A program made the translations under genes and the position numbers. This document shows, piece by piece, positions 36,650 to 44,651 of a DNA stretch of 64,000 nt. The first letter of the stretch is position 1. Each line of letters opens with the position of its first letter. The notes beneath the pieces are model-generated. The model was not told the origin of the DNA and searched no databases. It worked only from the letters and a program-made list of their open reading frames with translations. The DNA lies in assembly GCA_039180675.1 (NCBI GenBank), contig JBCDDC010000024.1, positions 1-64,000 of the forward strand, in the 5' to 3' direction. This DNA is from Thermohalobaculum sp039180675. GTDB taxonomy: Bacteria > Pseudomonadota > Alphaproteobacteria > Rhodobacterales > Rhodobacteraceae.

Positions 36650-36931
36650 CTAGCGAACCTCGCCGAAGAACGCCTGGCCATAGGCGTTGTAGCATCCGCA
36701 ACTCGAACCGCGCGGCATCGGCTGCACCTGGCAAGACCCCTGCGCCGTGTAGCAGAGCGAGGAGTATTGCGGCCGCTGATACTCGCTGGTGCGGTACCCG
36801 CCGCCGCTTCCCCCGCCGCCATCCACGTTCAAGATCATGTCGCCGGAATTGTTCAGGCCCAGCATCGACAGCGTGACCGCCGAGATCACTGCTGTGCCGA
36901 CGCCCAGGGCAATCTTCCCCATCAATGTCAT
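36650..36931 (-). CDS. Small exported Cys-rich protein
   Basis: A 93-residue protein: N-terminal membrane/signal helix 'LGVGTAVISAVTLSMLGLN', a Gly-rich linker 'DGGGGSGGG', and a C-terminal part with four cysteines ('SLCYTAQGSCQVQP', 'SSCGCYNAYG'). The Cys pattern suggests a disulfide-bonded periplasmic domain. GGAGG five bases before the ATG at 36931 fixes the start. No family recognised; convergent with the suf operon. Confidence 0.65.
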   Translation of the reverse strand: MTLMGKIALGVGTAVISAVTLSMLGLNNSGDMILNVDGGGGSGGGYRTSEYQRPQYSSLCYTAQGSCQVQPMPRGSSCGCYNAYGQAFFGEVR

Positions 36932-37086
36932 CCTCACCTCCGCGTCGTTGCCCCGGCCCGGGTTCGCTCTCCCGCTGCCGGATATACGGAAAAGGCGAGG
37001 ACCGGTCTGTAACACAACTCACAGGCGACAAAGGCGGGTGGGCGCCGGACTTCGCCGCCGGGCTGCGGAGGGGGATAAGGGGTGGA

Positions 37087-37413
37087 TCAGCCCCGGTTGA
37101 GCGGGCAGAAGCCGACCGGGTTCATCAGCTTGTTGGTCTGGCTCTCGAGCGCGCCCAACTCTGCGCTTTTCTTGGTGTAGGCCAGCCATTCGGGATCGGA
37201 CCACAGCGTCTTGCGCTTTGCCTCGCGGTCGCCCGCGTTCTCGTAGACCCAGATATGGACGTATTCGTTCGGGTCGCCGGTCTCGGTCTTGAGATAGCAG
37301 AGCGGTTCGCCAAGGCAGCGGAACTGCGGGGGTTTCCCGAACTCCTCATAGAGCGCTAGATGGGCGTTCAGCGTTCCGGGTTTGCAGCGATAGGTGCGCA
37401 CGTCGAGCAGCAT
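37087..37413 (-). CDS. NIPSNAP family protein
   Basis: A 108-residue protein with the ferredoxin-like NIPSNAP fold: 'LDVRTYRCKPGTLNAHLALY', 'YLKTETGDPNEYVHIWVYEN' and 'REAKRKTLWSDPEWLAYT'. Function unknown; members may bind small metabolites. The start ATG at 37413 begins the domain; the longer open frame is unsupported. It is divergent from the DMT transporter, 109 bases apart. Confidence 0.88.
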   Translation of the reverse strand: MLLDVRTYRCKPGTLNAHLALYEEFGKPPQFRCLGEPLCYLKTETGDPNEYVHIWVYENAGDREAKRKTLWSDPEWLAYTKKSAELGALESQTNKLMNPVGFCPLNRG

Positions 37414-37522
37414 GGGATCCTCCGTTTTGATGGCGCGAGTTTTGGCGGGCGGGCGGCCGCGGTCAAGCGCGCAAGCCGGCTTTGCGGGATTTGCGCTTGT
37501 GCAGGCGGTCGGACCTGCGATC

Positions 37523-38446
37523 ATGGAGTATATGAATCCCATCCGGGGCATCGCCCTCAAAGTCACCGCTGTTGCTCTCTTCGCCGTGATGGTCGCCTGC
37601 GTGAAAGCCGCGCGGGAGAGTGTGCCGGCGGGCGAGACGGTGTTCTTCCGTTCCTTCATCGCGCTCTTGCCGGTCATGCTCTGGGCCTGGGTGGCGGGAG
37701 AGCTGCGCCAGGCGGTCTTCACCTCGAACATCAAGGGCCATGCCTGGCGCGGCGTGGTGGGGGCGACCGCGATGGTGCTGAGCTTCTCGGCGCTCGGCCT
37801 CTTGCCCCTGCCCGAGGTCACCGCGATCGGGTTCTCCGCGCCCCTGATGACCACGGTCATGGCGGTTTTCCTGCTGGGCGAGACGGTCAGGATCTATCGC
37901 TGGAGCGCGGTGGTGATCGGCTTCTGCGGGGTGATGGTGATGATCTGGCCGCGGCTCGGCGGGACGGGCGGCGAAGTGACGGCGGAGGAAGGGTTCGGCG
38001 TTCTGGTGGCGCTGGCCGCCGCCTTCATGATGGCGTTCGCGGTGATCACGGTGCGCCTGCTGGCGCGGACCGAGCATACGATGGCGATCGTCTTCTACTT
38101 CCATGTCTGCTGCTCGCTCGCGGCGCTGGTGACGGTGCCCTGGGGCTGGGTCTGGCCGGATCTGGCGACCTGGGGGCTGTTGATCGGGGCAGGTCTTTTC
38201 GGCGGGCTCGGCCAGATCGTGCTGACCCACAGCTACCGCCATGCCGATGCCTCTACCATCGCGCCCTTCGACTACACGATGATGCTGTTCGCGCTCGCCA
38301 CCGGATGGTTTTTGTTCGACGAGGTGCCGACGGCACCGGTTCTGACGGGGGCAGCTATTGTCATCGCCGCGGGCCTCTATATCCTGATGCGCGAACGCCG
38401 CCTGGGCCTGTCCGCCCCGGCGCCGCTGCGCAGGAATACGCCATGA
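37523..38446 (+). CDS. DMT superfamily (EamA) transporter
   Basis: A 307-residue inner-membrane protein with ten helices in two EamA halves. 'GETVFFRSFIALLPVMLWAW', 'LLPLPEVTAIGFSAPLMTTV' and 'YRHADASTIAPFDYTMMLFA' are typical. Substrate unknown; probable metabolite exporter. The ATG at 37532 is an alternative start. Stop overlaps the DUF952 start (ATGA). Confidence 0.86.
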   Translation: MEYMNPIRGIALKVTAVALFAVMVACVKAARESVPAGETVFFRSFIALLPVMLWAWVAGELRQAVFTSNIKGHAWRGVVGATAMVLSFSALGLLPLPEVTAIGFSAPLMTTVMAVFLLGETVRIYRWSAVVIGFCGVMVMIWPRLGGTGGEVTAEEGFGVLVALAAAFMMAFAVITVRLLARTEHTMAIVFYFHVCCSLAALVTVPWGWVWPDLATWGLLIGAGLFGGLGQIVLTHSYRHADASTIAPFDYTMMLFALATGWFLFDEVPTAPVLTGAAIVIAAGLYILMRERRLGLSAPAPLRRNTP

Positions 38447-38778
38447 TCATCTACAAGATCCTGACCGCCGATCAGTGGCGCGCGCTGGAGGCTGCGGGCC
38501 AGAGCGAAGGCGCGCCTGTGGACGTGGCCGACGGGTTCATCCATTTCTCCACCGCCGATCAGGTGCGCGAGACGGCAGCGAGGCATTTTGGCGGGCAGGA
38601 GGGGCTCTGGCTGCTCGCCTACAAGGCCGATGGCATGGCGGCGCTGAAATGGGAGCCGTCGGGGGGAGGTGACCTCTTCCCGCATCTCTACGCGAAGCTG
38701 ACGGTCGACGGGCTGGTGGCCGCGAGCGAGTTGCCACTGGGGCCGGAGGGCCATGTCTTCCCCGAGGGGATCGCGTGA
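38443..38778 (+). CDS. DUF952 family protein
   Basis: A 111-residue cytoplasmic protein of the DUF952 family: 'MIIYKILTADQWRALEAAG', 'DGFIHFSTADQVRETAARHF' and 'YAKLTVDGLVAASELPLGPE'. Function unknown; glutathione-S-transferase-like annotations exist. Overlaps the DMT stop and the pyrD start (GTGA), so it is coupled to pyrD. Confidence 0.9.
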   Translation: MIIYKILTADQWRALEAAGQSEGAPVDVADGFIHFSTADQVRETAARHFGGQEGLWLLAYKADGMAALKWEPSGGGDLFPHLYAKLTVDGLVAASELPLGPEGHVFPEGIA

Positions 38779-39827
38779 GCCTGGGCGAGCGGCTGGGGCT
38801 GGCCGCGCTCCACCGTCTCGACCCGGAGAAGGCCCATGACATCGCGCTCGGCGCGCTGTCGCGCGGGCTCGCGGGCGGGCCGGGGCCGGTGACGTCCGAG
38901 CGGCTGAAGACGCAGGTCCTCGGCCTCGATTTCCCCAACCCTGTGGGGACGGCGGGGGGCTTCGACAAGAACGGCATCGCGATCCGCGAGACGCTGAGGA
39001 CAGGCTTCGGCTTCGTCGAGGTCGGCGCGGTGACCCCGCGCCCGCAGCCGGGTAACCCGAAGCCCCGGCTCTTCCGGCTGAGCGAGGATCGGGCCGTCAT
39101 CAACCGCTTCGGGTTCAACAACAACGGGCTGGAGGCGCTGGCACAGCGGCTGGAGGCGGCGCGGGGGGCAGGCGTGACCGGGGTCAATCTCGGCGCCAAC
39201 AAGGACAGCGAGGACCGGGCGGAGGATTTCGTGACCGGGCTCACCCGGCTCTACGATCTGGCGGATTTCTTCACGGTGAATGTCTCCTCGCCCAATACCG
39301 AGAAGCTGCGGGACCTGCAGGGCAAAGCGGCGCTGGAGAATCTGCTCCGCCGGGTGGTGGCCGCCCGGGATGCGCTGGCCGAGGCCGGCGCGCGGCGCCC
39401 CGTGCTGGTCAAGATCGCGCCGGATCTGAGCGAGGCGGAGATCGCCGATGTCGCCGACGTCGCGCTGGAGGTAGGGCTCGACGGGATCATCGCGACGAAC
39501 ACGACGCTCGGCCGAGACGGGCTGCGCTCGGCCCATGCGGGCGAGGCGGGCGGCCTGTCCGGCGCGCCCCTTAAGGCCCGCGCGCTCGAGGTGCTGAAGC
39601 GCCTGCATCGCGAGACAGACGGCACGATCCCCCTGATCGGCGTCGGCGGGATCGCGACGGCCGAGGATGCCTACGAGCGGATCAAAGCCGGCGCCTCGCT
39701 GGTGCAGATCTACTCCGCCATGATCTACGAAGGCGTCTCACTAGGCCGCCGGATCGCAGAGGGATTGGGCGAGTTAATGGAACGGGATGGGTTGGGTTCG
39801 GTTAGGGACGCAGTTGGAATTGGATAG
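38775..39827 (+). CDS. pyrD: Dihydroorotate dehydrogenase (quinone)
   Basis: Membrane-associated class 2 dihydroorotate dehydrogenase of pyrimidine synthesis; 350 residues, FMN enzyme. 'NPVGTAGGFDKNGIAIRETL', 'INRFGFNNNGLEALAQRLE', 'VNVSSPNTEKLRDLQG' and 'IPLIGVGGIATAEDAYERIK' are the FMN and substrate sites. GTG start overlaps the DUF952 stop. The N-terminal helix expected for quinone access is 'SLGERLGLAALHRLDPEKAH'. GC drops just after the stop. Confidence 0.97.
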   Translation: MSLGERLGLAALHRLDPEKAHDIALGALSRGLAGGPGPVTSERLKTQVLGLDFPNPVGTAGGFDKNGIAIRETLRTGFGFVEVGAVTPRPQPGNPKPRLFRLSEDRAVINRFGFNNNGLEALAQRLEAARGAGVTGVNLGANKDSEDRAEDFVTGLTRLYDLADFFTVNVSSPNTEKLRDLQGKAALENLLRRVVAARDALAEAGARRPVLVKIAPDLSEAEIADVADVALEVGLDGIIATNTTLGRDGLRSAHAGEAGGLSGAPLKARALEVLKRLHRETDGTIPLIGVGGIATAEDAYERIKAGASLVQIYSAMIYEGVSLGRRIAEGLGELMERDGLGSVRDAVGIG

Positions 39828-39890
39828 GTAGGTTTGAGCCCATACTGACCGATGCTGCAGAGCATACTAACGTCAGATATGCGCCATGAG

Positions 39891-40104
39891 GATACATTCC
39901 TGATCTTTTCGAGCGAAGCGCATTGATGCCGGGAATTTCAGGCTGAAACCTTCCGAGTGGCGGTGCGGCAATCAAGCGGTTGTCGTCGAAGCGATCGCTC
40001 CTTTTGGTGATGCTGAGAAGCTTCGCACTGAGATCCAGGCAGAACTGGATCGCGAAGCGACAGCCCCATCCAAGCCAGAGATTCCAGATCGATCTGATGT
40101 TTGA
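39891..40104 (+). pseudogene. Remnant of HlyC-type toxin-activating lysine acyltransferase
   Basis: The frame ending at TGA 40102-40104 reads 'RIDAGNFRLKPSEWRCG' then 'VVVEAIAPFGDAEKLRTEI', which matches the C-terminal end of RTX toxin acyltransferases (usual pattern: acidic Gly residue, Trp-x-Ser-Gly, then 'LVDLIAPFGG'). There is no start; the next frame upstream (39891-39923) reads 'DTFLIFSSEAH', compatible with the preceding segment after a frameshift. The rest of the about 150-residue enzyme is missing. Confidence 0.6.
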
Positions 40105-40131
40105 GGTTTAAGCGTTAGGAGGCTTAAATAG

Positions 40132-40206
40132 ATGAGCCGTTTCCCATACCCTTGGAATCGACGTTACCCGCTCGGTCGAGTACCTGCCGGATTGGAGGCA
40201 GATTGA
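40132..40206 (+). CDS. 24-codon ORF coupled to the Imm11-like gene
   Basis: ATG at 40132 after AGGAGG (40117-40122) with good spacing; 24 residues, 'MSRFPYPWNRRYPLGRVPAG' plus four more. TGA 40204-40206 overlaps the next ATG (TGATG). Could be a leader peptide that opens translation of the immunity gene, or the surviving 5' tip of a lost gene. No similarity recognised. Confidence 0.35.
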   Translation: MSRFPYPWNRRYPLGRVPAGLEAD

Positions 40207-40811
40207 TGGCGCATCTAGTTCTTCGTTCCAATGGAAAGCCGTTGTCTAGACTAAGCTCGTTCGAGGATTACGACCCAGGAGATGGATCACTCCAGGCTAA
40301 GGCAGACGTTTCGGATGTTATCGCCATGGGGCTACGGTTCCTCGAGCCTAGTGAGGCCCCCAAGGCCTTAAAGTTGGATAGTACAGGCAATGTCGCTCAG
40401 ATTATTGAAGGCGCGAACGGTTCTTTGATCGTCGAAGCTCAGGTCAAAGACATCATAGAGGCCGTGGACCCCGATAGGCATCAATTCCTACCGATCGCTG
40501 TTTTGGGTAGAAGCGGTTCGCCTGTCGATGGGACCTGGTTCCTGCTCAATGTCCACGTGAAGCAAGCTTCGATAGTCGATGGTGATTCAGACGTTGAGCC
40601 AAGTTTCGGATATCAAGAAACGCGAGCTCGAATGCAACTGAAGATGTTCGCAAGGAATGTTCGGCTCAATAGAGACGCTCTTTCGTCGGACATTCATCTT
40701 TGGCGGGAAGACCGCTATGGCCGCGTCCTGATGATGTCGGATGCACTGAAAAAACGGTTTGAGATTGAACGTATCCATCCGTTGCGGACGATACCGGCAA
40801 TCGAAGTCTGA
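40206..40811 (+). CDS. Imm11-like (DUF1629) putative immunity protein
   Basis: A 201-residue soluble protein. The C-terminal third reads 'DIHLWREDRYGRVLMMSDAL', then Lys-Lys-Arg-Phe-Glu, the pattern of the DUF1629/Imm11 family (His-x-Trp-Arg, then Ser-Asp-x-Leu-Lys), which in known cases protects against toxins of polymorphic or RTX-like systems. GGAGG precedes the ATG. Codon use is AT-richer than in flanking genes. No intact toxin is adjacent; a HlyC remnant lies upstream. Confidence 0.55.
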   Translation: MAHLVLRSNGKPLSRLSSFEDYDPGDGSLQAKADVSDVIAMGLRFLEPSEAPKALKLDSTGNVAQIIEGANGSLIVEAQVKDIIEAVDPDRHQFLPIAVLGRSGSPVDGTWFLLNVHVKQASIVDGDSDVEPSFGYQETRARMQLKMFARNVRLNRDALSSDIHLWREDRYGRVLMMSDALKKRFEIERIHPLRTIPAIEV

Positions 40812-40852
40812 ATTAAATCAGCCCAAAATATTGAATTCGTAGCGGGGGAATA

Positions 40853-41002
40853 ATGGCGTCTCCAATCCAAGCACAACATGTTCTAGTGCAAGAAATCTTT
40901 CCTGATTTCGCAGATCGTATTCAAGCCCTCACGGGTTGGAACTTCCAGCTCGATGCTTCGTACAACCTTGCTCCAGTTCCTGCGCCTGTTCCAGCCCCCT
41001 AG
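40853..41002 (+). CDS. 49-residue ORF of unknown origin
   Basis: ATG after GGGGGAATA; 49 residues, ending in a Pro/Ala repeat 'NLAPVPAPVPAP' and TAG. The amphipathic start 'SPIQAQHVLVQEIFPDF' and the Pro-rich end look like an N-terminal or linker piece of a larger protein. The IS fragment begins about 20 bases after the stop, so truncation is possible. Confidence 0.3.
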   Translation: MASPIQAQHVLVQEIFPDFADRIQALTGWNFQLDASYNLAPVPAPVPAP

Positions 41003-41020
41003 AACTGGGCCATAGTTCAT

Positions 41021-41320
41021 TGAACTGGACAGGAGTGAGCGATGGCCCGGAAGCGTCACACGAACGAGGAGCCCCTGCAGAACTGGCTGAAGAGGCTCGG
41101 CATTAAACCGATCCATATCCTTTCCGGCTCGCCCTGGGAGAATGGCTATAACGGGCGGTTCAACGGCACGCTACTTCGAGAGGTGCTCGACGCTGTGTGG
41201 TTTCGACCTTATAGAATTCTCGGGCGACGGGTACGAGGGAGTGGATCGCAACTAATTCTTCATACGATAGCAGACGTTCGGCCAACGGCAGCAAAGTCCG
41301 CGAGCCAGACTTTATGTTGA
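41021..41320 (+). mobile_element. Internally deleted IS3-family element
   Basis: The frame 41042-41320 begins 'MARKRHTNEE', the start of IS3-type OrfA, and continues directly with 'IKPIHILSGSPWENGYNGRF' and 'GTLLREVLDAVWF', the C-terminal DDE region (final Glu) of OrfB. About 1 kb of transposase is thus deleted and the two ends are fused; after about 41205 the IS sequence gives way to unrelated DNA. The palindrome AGTTCA-T-TGAACT (41014-41026) marks the likely left end. Confidence 0.75.
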
Positions 41321-41346
41321 CTGCCACCATCCCAGCTTGACCCGTC

Positions 41347-42912
41347 TCACCCAATCAGCGCATCCAGCGTCGTCAGGCGGTCGGCTTCTGCGGCGGGTTT
41401 GTCCCAGCGGATGCGTTTGATGCGGGGGAAGCGCATGGCGATGCCGGATTTGTGGCGGGTGGAGCGTTGGATGGCGTCGAAGGCGACTTCGATTACCAGC
41501 TTCGGTTTGACGGCGCGGACCGGGCCGTAGCGCTCGACCGTGTTGTTGCGCACGAACTTGTCCAGCTCGGCCAGTTCCTTGTCGGTGAAGCCGGAATAGG
41601 CCTTGCCGACGGGCACAAGCTCGTCGCCCGCCGGGCCGCTCCGCCACGCGGCGAAGGTGAAGTCGGAGTAGAACGAGCTTCGCTTGCCGTGGCCGCGCTG
41701 GGCGTAGACGATCACGCAATCGGCGGTGAGCGGATCGCGCTTCCACTTGAACCATGGGCCCATGGGGCGCCCGCCCGTGTAGGGCGCGTCGAGGCGCTTG
41801 AGCATGAGCCCCTCCTGCCCGGCCTCGCGCGCGCCGTCGCGGAGTTTGGCGAGTGTCTCCCAGCTCTCGAACGGCACGTCTTCGGAGAGATCGGTGCGGG
41901 TGGGCCGGTGTTCCTCATGCCAGTCGCGCAGGGCGGCGCGGCGGTCGGTGAGCGGCAGGGCGCGGGTGTCGGCCTCGCCGTCGTGGAGCAGGTCGTAGAG
42001 GCGCAGATGCGCGGGGCTGTCGGCCATGGTCTTCGGGCCAACCCGCTTGCGCCCGAGGCGCTTCTGCAGATCGGCGAAGGGGGCGACCGCGCCGTCGCGG
42101 ACCACCAGCAGTTCCCCGTCGACCGCGCCCTGCCAGTCCATGCTGGCGATCACGTCGGGGAACGAGGTGCCGATCTCGTCGCCGGTGCGGGTGTAGAGGC
42201 GGCGCTCGGCCCCGAAAGAGACCGCCTGGATGCGGATACCGTCCCATTTCCATTCGGCGGCGTATTCGGCGGGGTCGAGGCTCTCAAGCCGGTCTTCCAC
42301 CGGGTTGGCGAGCATCATCGGGCGGAAGGCGAGGGCGAGGTCGACATCGGGTTCCGCGCCGCCTTCGAGCCAGCCGAAAAGTTCAGTGTAGGGCGGTTTG
42401 AGGCCGAACCAGAGCTCCTCGATCCGGTCGAGGTCGCGCCCGCTCCATACGGCGAGCGCGGTGCGGGCGAGCCGGGCCGAGACGCCGACCCGGAGGCCGC
42501 CGGTGGCGAGTTTGATCAGCGCGAGGCGCTGGGACGAGGTCATCCGGTCGCAGAACCGGGCGAGTATGGGCATAGCCCCGGTCGGGCCGGAGCCGCCGAG
42601 CGCTGTGACCACGTCGTCGAGCGGTGGCGGGTCGTCGCCCTCGCCGGGCCAGATCAGGGCGACGGTTTCGGCGAGGTCGCCGACATAGTCGTAGCTGAGG
42701 CGGAAGAGGGCGGGGTCGATGCGCTCCTCCACCAGGCCGCGGATGCGCGAGGCGGTGACGTTGGGAAGCTCCAGTTCCCCGGCCAGGACGGCAAGCGTCC
42801 AGCCGCGGTCCGGATCCGGTGTCTCGGCGAAATAGCGGGCCAGATGGGCGAGCTTCGCGTTGCGCCCCGGCGTGAAGACGAGCTGTTCGAGGAGGCGGGC
42901 GAAACGGTCCAT
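41347..42912 (-). CDS. ATP-dependent DNA ligase (LigC-type, exonuclease-associated)
   Basis: A 521-residue ligase of the alphaproteobacterial DNA-damage-associated type (often named cisplatin damage response ligase). N-terminal helical DNA-binding part (residues 1-190), then adenylation site 'EWKWDGIRIQ' (Lys-x-Asp-Gly), 'VDGELLVV', 'EGLMLKR' and 'WFKWKRDPLTADCV' (motif V), and OB-fold at the C-terminus. It works with the exonuclease encoded next to it, 59 bases upstream. The usual helicase and metallophosphoesterase partners are not in the window. Confidence 0.92.
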   Translation of the reverse strand: MDRFARLLEQLVFTPGRNAKLAHLARYFAETPDPDRGWTLAVLAGELELPNVTASRIRGLVEERIDPALFRLSYDYVGDLAETVALIWPGEGDDPPPLDDVVTALGGSGPTGAMPILARFCDRMTSSQRLALIKLATGGLRVGVSARLARTALAVWSGRDLDRIEELWFGLKPPYTELFGWLEGGAEPDVDLALAFRPMMLANPVEDRLESLDPAEYAAEWKWDGIRIQAVSFGAERRLYTRTGDEIGTSFPDVIASMDWQGAVDGELLVVRDGAVAPFADLQKRLGRKRVGPKTMADSPAHLRLYDLLHDGEADTRALPLTDRRAALRDWHEEHRPTRTDLSEDVPFESWETLAKLRDGAREAGQEGLMLKRLDAPYTGGRPMGPWFKWKRDPLTADCVIVYAQRGHGKRSSFYSDFTFAAWRSGPAGDELVPVGKAYSGFTDKELAELDKFVRNNTVERYGPVRAVKPKLVIEVAFDAIQRSTRHKSGIAMRFPRIKRIRWDKPAAEADRLTTLDALIG

Positions 42913-42971
42913 GCCTCAATCCTAATCCGTTTGACGGGAATGGACAGGCCCGGCCCTGGGAGCGGGAGGGT

Positions 42972-43967
42972 TCAGTCCTCCTCCTCGCGGCCGAGGAGGG
43001 AGAGGGGGCGGGCGGTGATGCCGCGGGTTGCACACCAGTGGCAGAGAGCCTCCTCGGCGCCGTGGGTGACCCAGACCTCGGAGGCGCCGGTGGCGAGGAT
43101 CGTCTCGGTCAGCTCGTCCCAGTCGGCGTGATCCGAGATGACGAGCGGCAGTTCGACGCCGCGCTGCTTGGCGCGTTGGCGCACGCGCATCCAGCCGGAG
43201 GCGGCGGCGATGACGGGGTCGGGCAGGCGGCGGGCCCAGCGGTCGGCGAGCGCACCGGGGGGTGCGATGACGATCTCCCCGGTCAGAGCTTTCGCGTCCG
43301 CTGCGGTGGCCTGGCGGAGCTCTCCCAGCCCGCGGTCGAAGGTCTCGTAGAGATCGCAGAGTTTGGTGAGTGCGCCGTGAAGCCAGATCGGGCGGTCATA
43401 GCCCGCTCTGCGCAGCTCCATGATCAGTCGCTGGGCCTTGCCGAGCGCGTAGGCGCCGACGGCGTGGCACCGCTCGGGGAAGGTCTCGCGGGAGCGGAGG
43501 AGGCGGGCGATCTCACCCTCGACCGGCGGGTGGCGGAAGACCGGCAGGCCGAAAGTCGCCTCGGTGACGAAGAGGTCGCACTCGATCGGCTCGAACGGGG
43601 CGCAGGAGGGGTCCGGCCGGGGTTTGTAATCGCCGGAGACGACCTCGCGCCGCCCGTCCTTTTCGATCACGATCTGGGCGGAGCCGAGGACATGGCCCGC
43701 CGGGCGAAGCGAGACGGTGACATCGCCGATGTCGATCTTCTCGCCATAGGGCAGGCCCTGGGTCTGGCCGAAGGCGTCCTCGCCATAGCGCACGGCGGCG
43801 ATGGCAAGGGTCTCGGGCGTTGCCAGCGCATGGGCGTGACCGGCGCGGCAATGATCGGCATGCCCGTGGGTGATCACCGCGCGGTGCACCGGGCGCATCG
43901 GGTCGATGTGGAAATCGCCGGCGGCGCAGTAGAGCCCCTCGGGCGTCAGGCTGAGCAGTCTGTCCAT
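42972..43967 (-). CDS. Ligase-associated DNA exonuclease (metallo-beta-lactamase fold)
   Basis: A 331-residue MBL/beta-CASP nuclease. The Zn-binding 'VITHGHADHCRAGH' near residue 30 and 'SLRPAGHVLGSAQIVIE' are clear; the C-terminus has 'SDHADWDEL' as in the exonuclease family that partners ATP-dependent ligase. Such pairs work in DNA repair together with Lhr helicase and a phosphoesterase in other bacteria. ATG at 43967 chosen; the longer open frame upstream is the shadow of the GNAT region. Confidence 0.92.
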   Translation of the reverse strand: MDRLLSLTPEGLYCAAGDFHIDPMRPVHRAVITHGHADHCRAGHAHALATPETLAIAAVRYGEDAFGQTQGLPYGEKIDIGDVTVSLRPAGHVLGSAQIVIEKDGRREVVSGDYKPRPDPSCAPFEPIECDLFVTEATFGLPVFRHPPVEGEIARLLRSRETFPERCHAVGAYALGKAQRLIMELRRAGYDRPIWLHGALTKLCDLYETFDRGLGELRQATAADAKALTGEIVIAPPGALADRWARRLPDPVIAAASGWMRVRQRAKQRGVELPLVISDHADWDELTETILATGASEVWVTHGAEEALCHWCATRGITARPLSLLGREEED

Positions 43968-44144
43968 GAGGCAGAGGTAGGCCGGTTCGCGCGAAGCGAA
44001 ACCCGGCGGGTGGATGCGGGATGGCGCGGCGCGGATTTCCCTTTCGATCCCGCGCTGGCCGTGACATCGAGAGACGCGGAATGGAAGAGAAGGCTCTCCC
44101 GGTCCGGGACGTTTGATTGGAGGGCCGTGAGAGATTGGGGCGCA

Positions 44145-44651
44145 ATGACTTCGGAAGCGGCAGATCTTCGCCGGGCGGTGCAGGCCGATCTCGATGGGAT
44201 CATCGCGCTGAACGGTCAGGTCCAGAGGCTGCACGCCGATATGCTGCCTGACGAATTCCGTGCCGAGCCCGACCCTGCGCAGGTCGCCCAGTTTCTCCAC
44301 GAGGCCGTAAGTGGGGATCGAGGCATCGTCTTGGTGGCGGAGACCCGGGCGGGGCTTATCGGCTACCTCTGGGCCGAAGAGCAGGCGGCGCGGGAGGGTC
44401 TGTTCCGCCGCCAGCAGCCGCGGCTGATGCTCCATCACCTCGTGGTCGACCGGGCGCATCGGCGCCGGGGCGTCGGCCGCCGCCTCTTGCGCGCGGCGTT
44501 CGAGGAGGCGGATGCGCGGGGGCTTGGCGCGGTGGTGCTGGAGACCTATTCCATGAACGAGACCGCGGCGCGGTTCTTCGCCGGTGCAGGGTTTGCCCCG
44601 CACCGCGTCATGATGATCCGCAGGGGCGATGAGGAGAGCGAGGACCGATGA
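44145..44651 (+). CDS. GNAT family N-acetyltransferase
   Basis: A 168-residue acetyltransferase. 'RLMLHHLVVDRAHRRRGVG' then 'RRLLRAAFEEADARGL' is the acetyl-CoA-binding segment (Gln/Arg-x-x-Gly-x-Gly equivalent), and 'NETAARFFAGAGF' the C-terminal motif. Substrate unknown. The start at 44145 is chosen; GTG at 44127 is possible. Its stop overlaps the thioesterase ATG (ATGA). Divergent from the exonuclease. Confidence 0.88.
   Translation: MTSEAADLRRAVQADLDGIIALNGQVQRLHADMLPDEFRAEPDPAQVAQFLHEAVSGDRGIVLVAETRAGLIGYLWAEEQAAREGLFRRQQPRLMLHHLVVDRAHRRRGVGRRLLRAAFEEADARGLGAVVLETYSMNETAARFFAGAGFAPHRVMMIRRGDEESEDR

Noticed and set aside
37360..38778. 472-codon frame spanning the DMT gene before DUF952
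   Set aside because: Only the last 111 codons are real (DUF952); the upstream part is the alternative frame of the DMT gene.
41452..43131. 559-codon plus-strand frame opposite the ligase
   Set aside because: Shadow composition; the ligase motifs on the minus strand are complete.
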